Positions 63,482 to 64,000 of a DNA stretch of 64,000 nucleotides are shown in pieces; the first letter of the stretch is position 1, and every line of letters starts with the position of its first letter. Under the pieces are notes generated by a model. The model ran no database searches and was not told the origin of the DNA. It saw only the letters and a list, made by a program, of their open reading frames with translations. Made by a program: the position numbers and the translations under genes. The stretch is from Anthopleura xanthogrammica. Taxonomy: Eukaryota > Cnidaria > Anthozoa > Actiniaria > Actiniidae. The stretch lies in NCBI GenBank assembly GCA_964019055.1, contig OZ025206.1, positions 26,904,906 to 26,968,905 on the forward strand, read 5' to 3'.

Positions 63482-64000
63482 TATAAATAGATAATTTAGG
63501 TAAATATATGACTAAAATATATAGATAAAATGTTAAAATATTTGACTAAGAATTAGAAAAGAGACATCTGTTTACAAAGCATTTTTTTAAATCGTTCGGT
63601 TTTAACCTTGGGTAGAATAAAGGGGTGCCCCCTGGGCCTTAATTGCCTTTTCCTTTTTGGAGGTAATAGATCTTTTAAAGGATTATTTGTAGACTTGGTG
63701 ATCTTCAACCACAGCCGAGCACTATCGCTCTTCTTAATTAACTCTTTTATAGCTATTGTAAACTTAATATAACCAAATTATAACCATAAGGGACGGAACT
63801 GTAGATAACTTTGGGGTAGGGGGGTGGGGGGTGAAGCCGGTGGCACGCAGAGGGATTCGGACATGATATCTGGAAAAACAGACCACATAAATACCCATAA
63901 ATACGAGATATTTTGGGGGTGTAATGGCTTGCTCGATATTTTTGGGGATTACGCAAGCCTCCTCCCCCTCTCTCCCATTTGTTCCTTCTGCAGGGAGCAA

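Overview
The window is intron-rich, AT-rich animal DNA crowded with short transposons. It most resembles an anthozoan cnidarian (coral or sea anemone). That placement is an inference from gene architecture, intron density and repeat style; no sequence search was possible, and another invertebrate is not excluded.

Three protein-coding genes were read out exon by exon, with splice sites and reading phase checked at every junction. (1) A complete class III myosin (MYO3/NINAC family) runs on + from 2843 to 43298 in 52 exons. The joined frame is 5433 nt (1810 aa): N-terminal extension, Ser/Thr kinase, linker, myosin motor, IQ neck, and a long tail with a proline-rich repeat exon. (2) A single-exon HIF prolyl hydroxylase (PHD/EGLN type, MYND finger plus 2-oxoglutarate dioxygenase) lies on - at 46223-47368. 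(3) SRP54, the GTPase of the signal recognition particle, runs on + from 47956 to 58429 in 17 exons (498 aa). PHD and SRP54 are head to head across 587 bp that must hold both promoters. A fourth gene may begin near the right edge: an untranslated exon ending at 62785, then a 9-codon first coding exon at 63300-63326.

Region by region: 1-2842 is intergenic, with repeats and one promoter-like spot; 2843-43298 is MYO3; 43299-46222 is intergenic; 46223-47368 is PHD; 47369-47955 is the shared promoter; 47956-58429 is SRP54; 58430-62700 is mostly unassigned; 62700-64000 is the start of a possible further gene. The three genes have unrelated jobs (actin-based protrusions, oxygen sensing, protein targeting), so this is ordinary animal gene order, not an operon.

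The introns are the richest part. They hold tRNA-derived SINEs with Pol III boxes, several MITE families (one with five copies in this window, another with two 164-bp copies in opposite orientation), tandem arrays, a 58-copy 9-bp satellite that fills an entire MYO3 intron, and a 5'-truncated LINE fragment whose expanded triplet tail and 13-bp target-site duplications are still readable.
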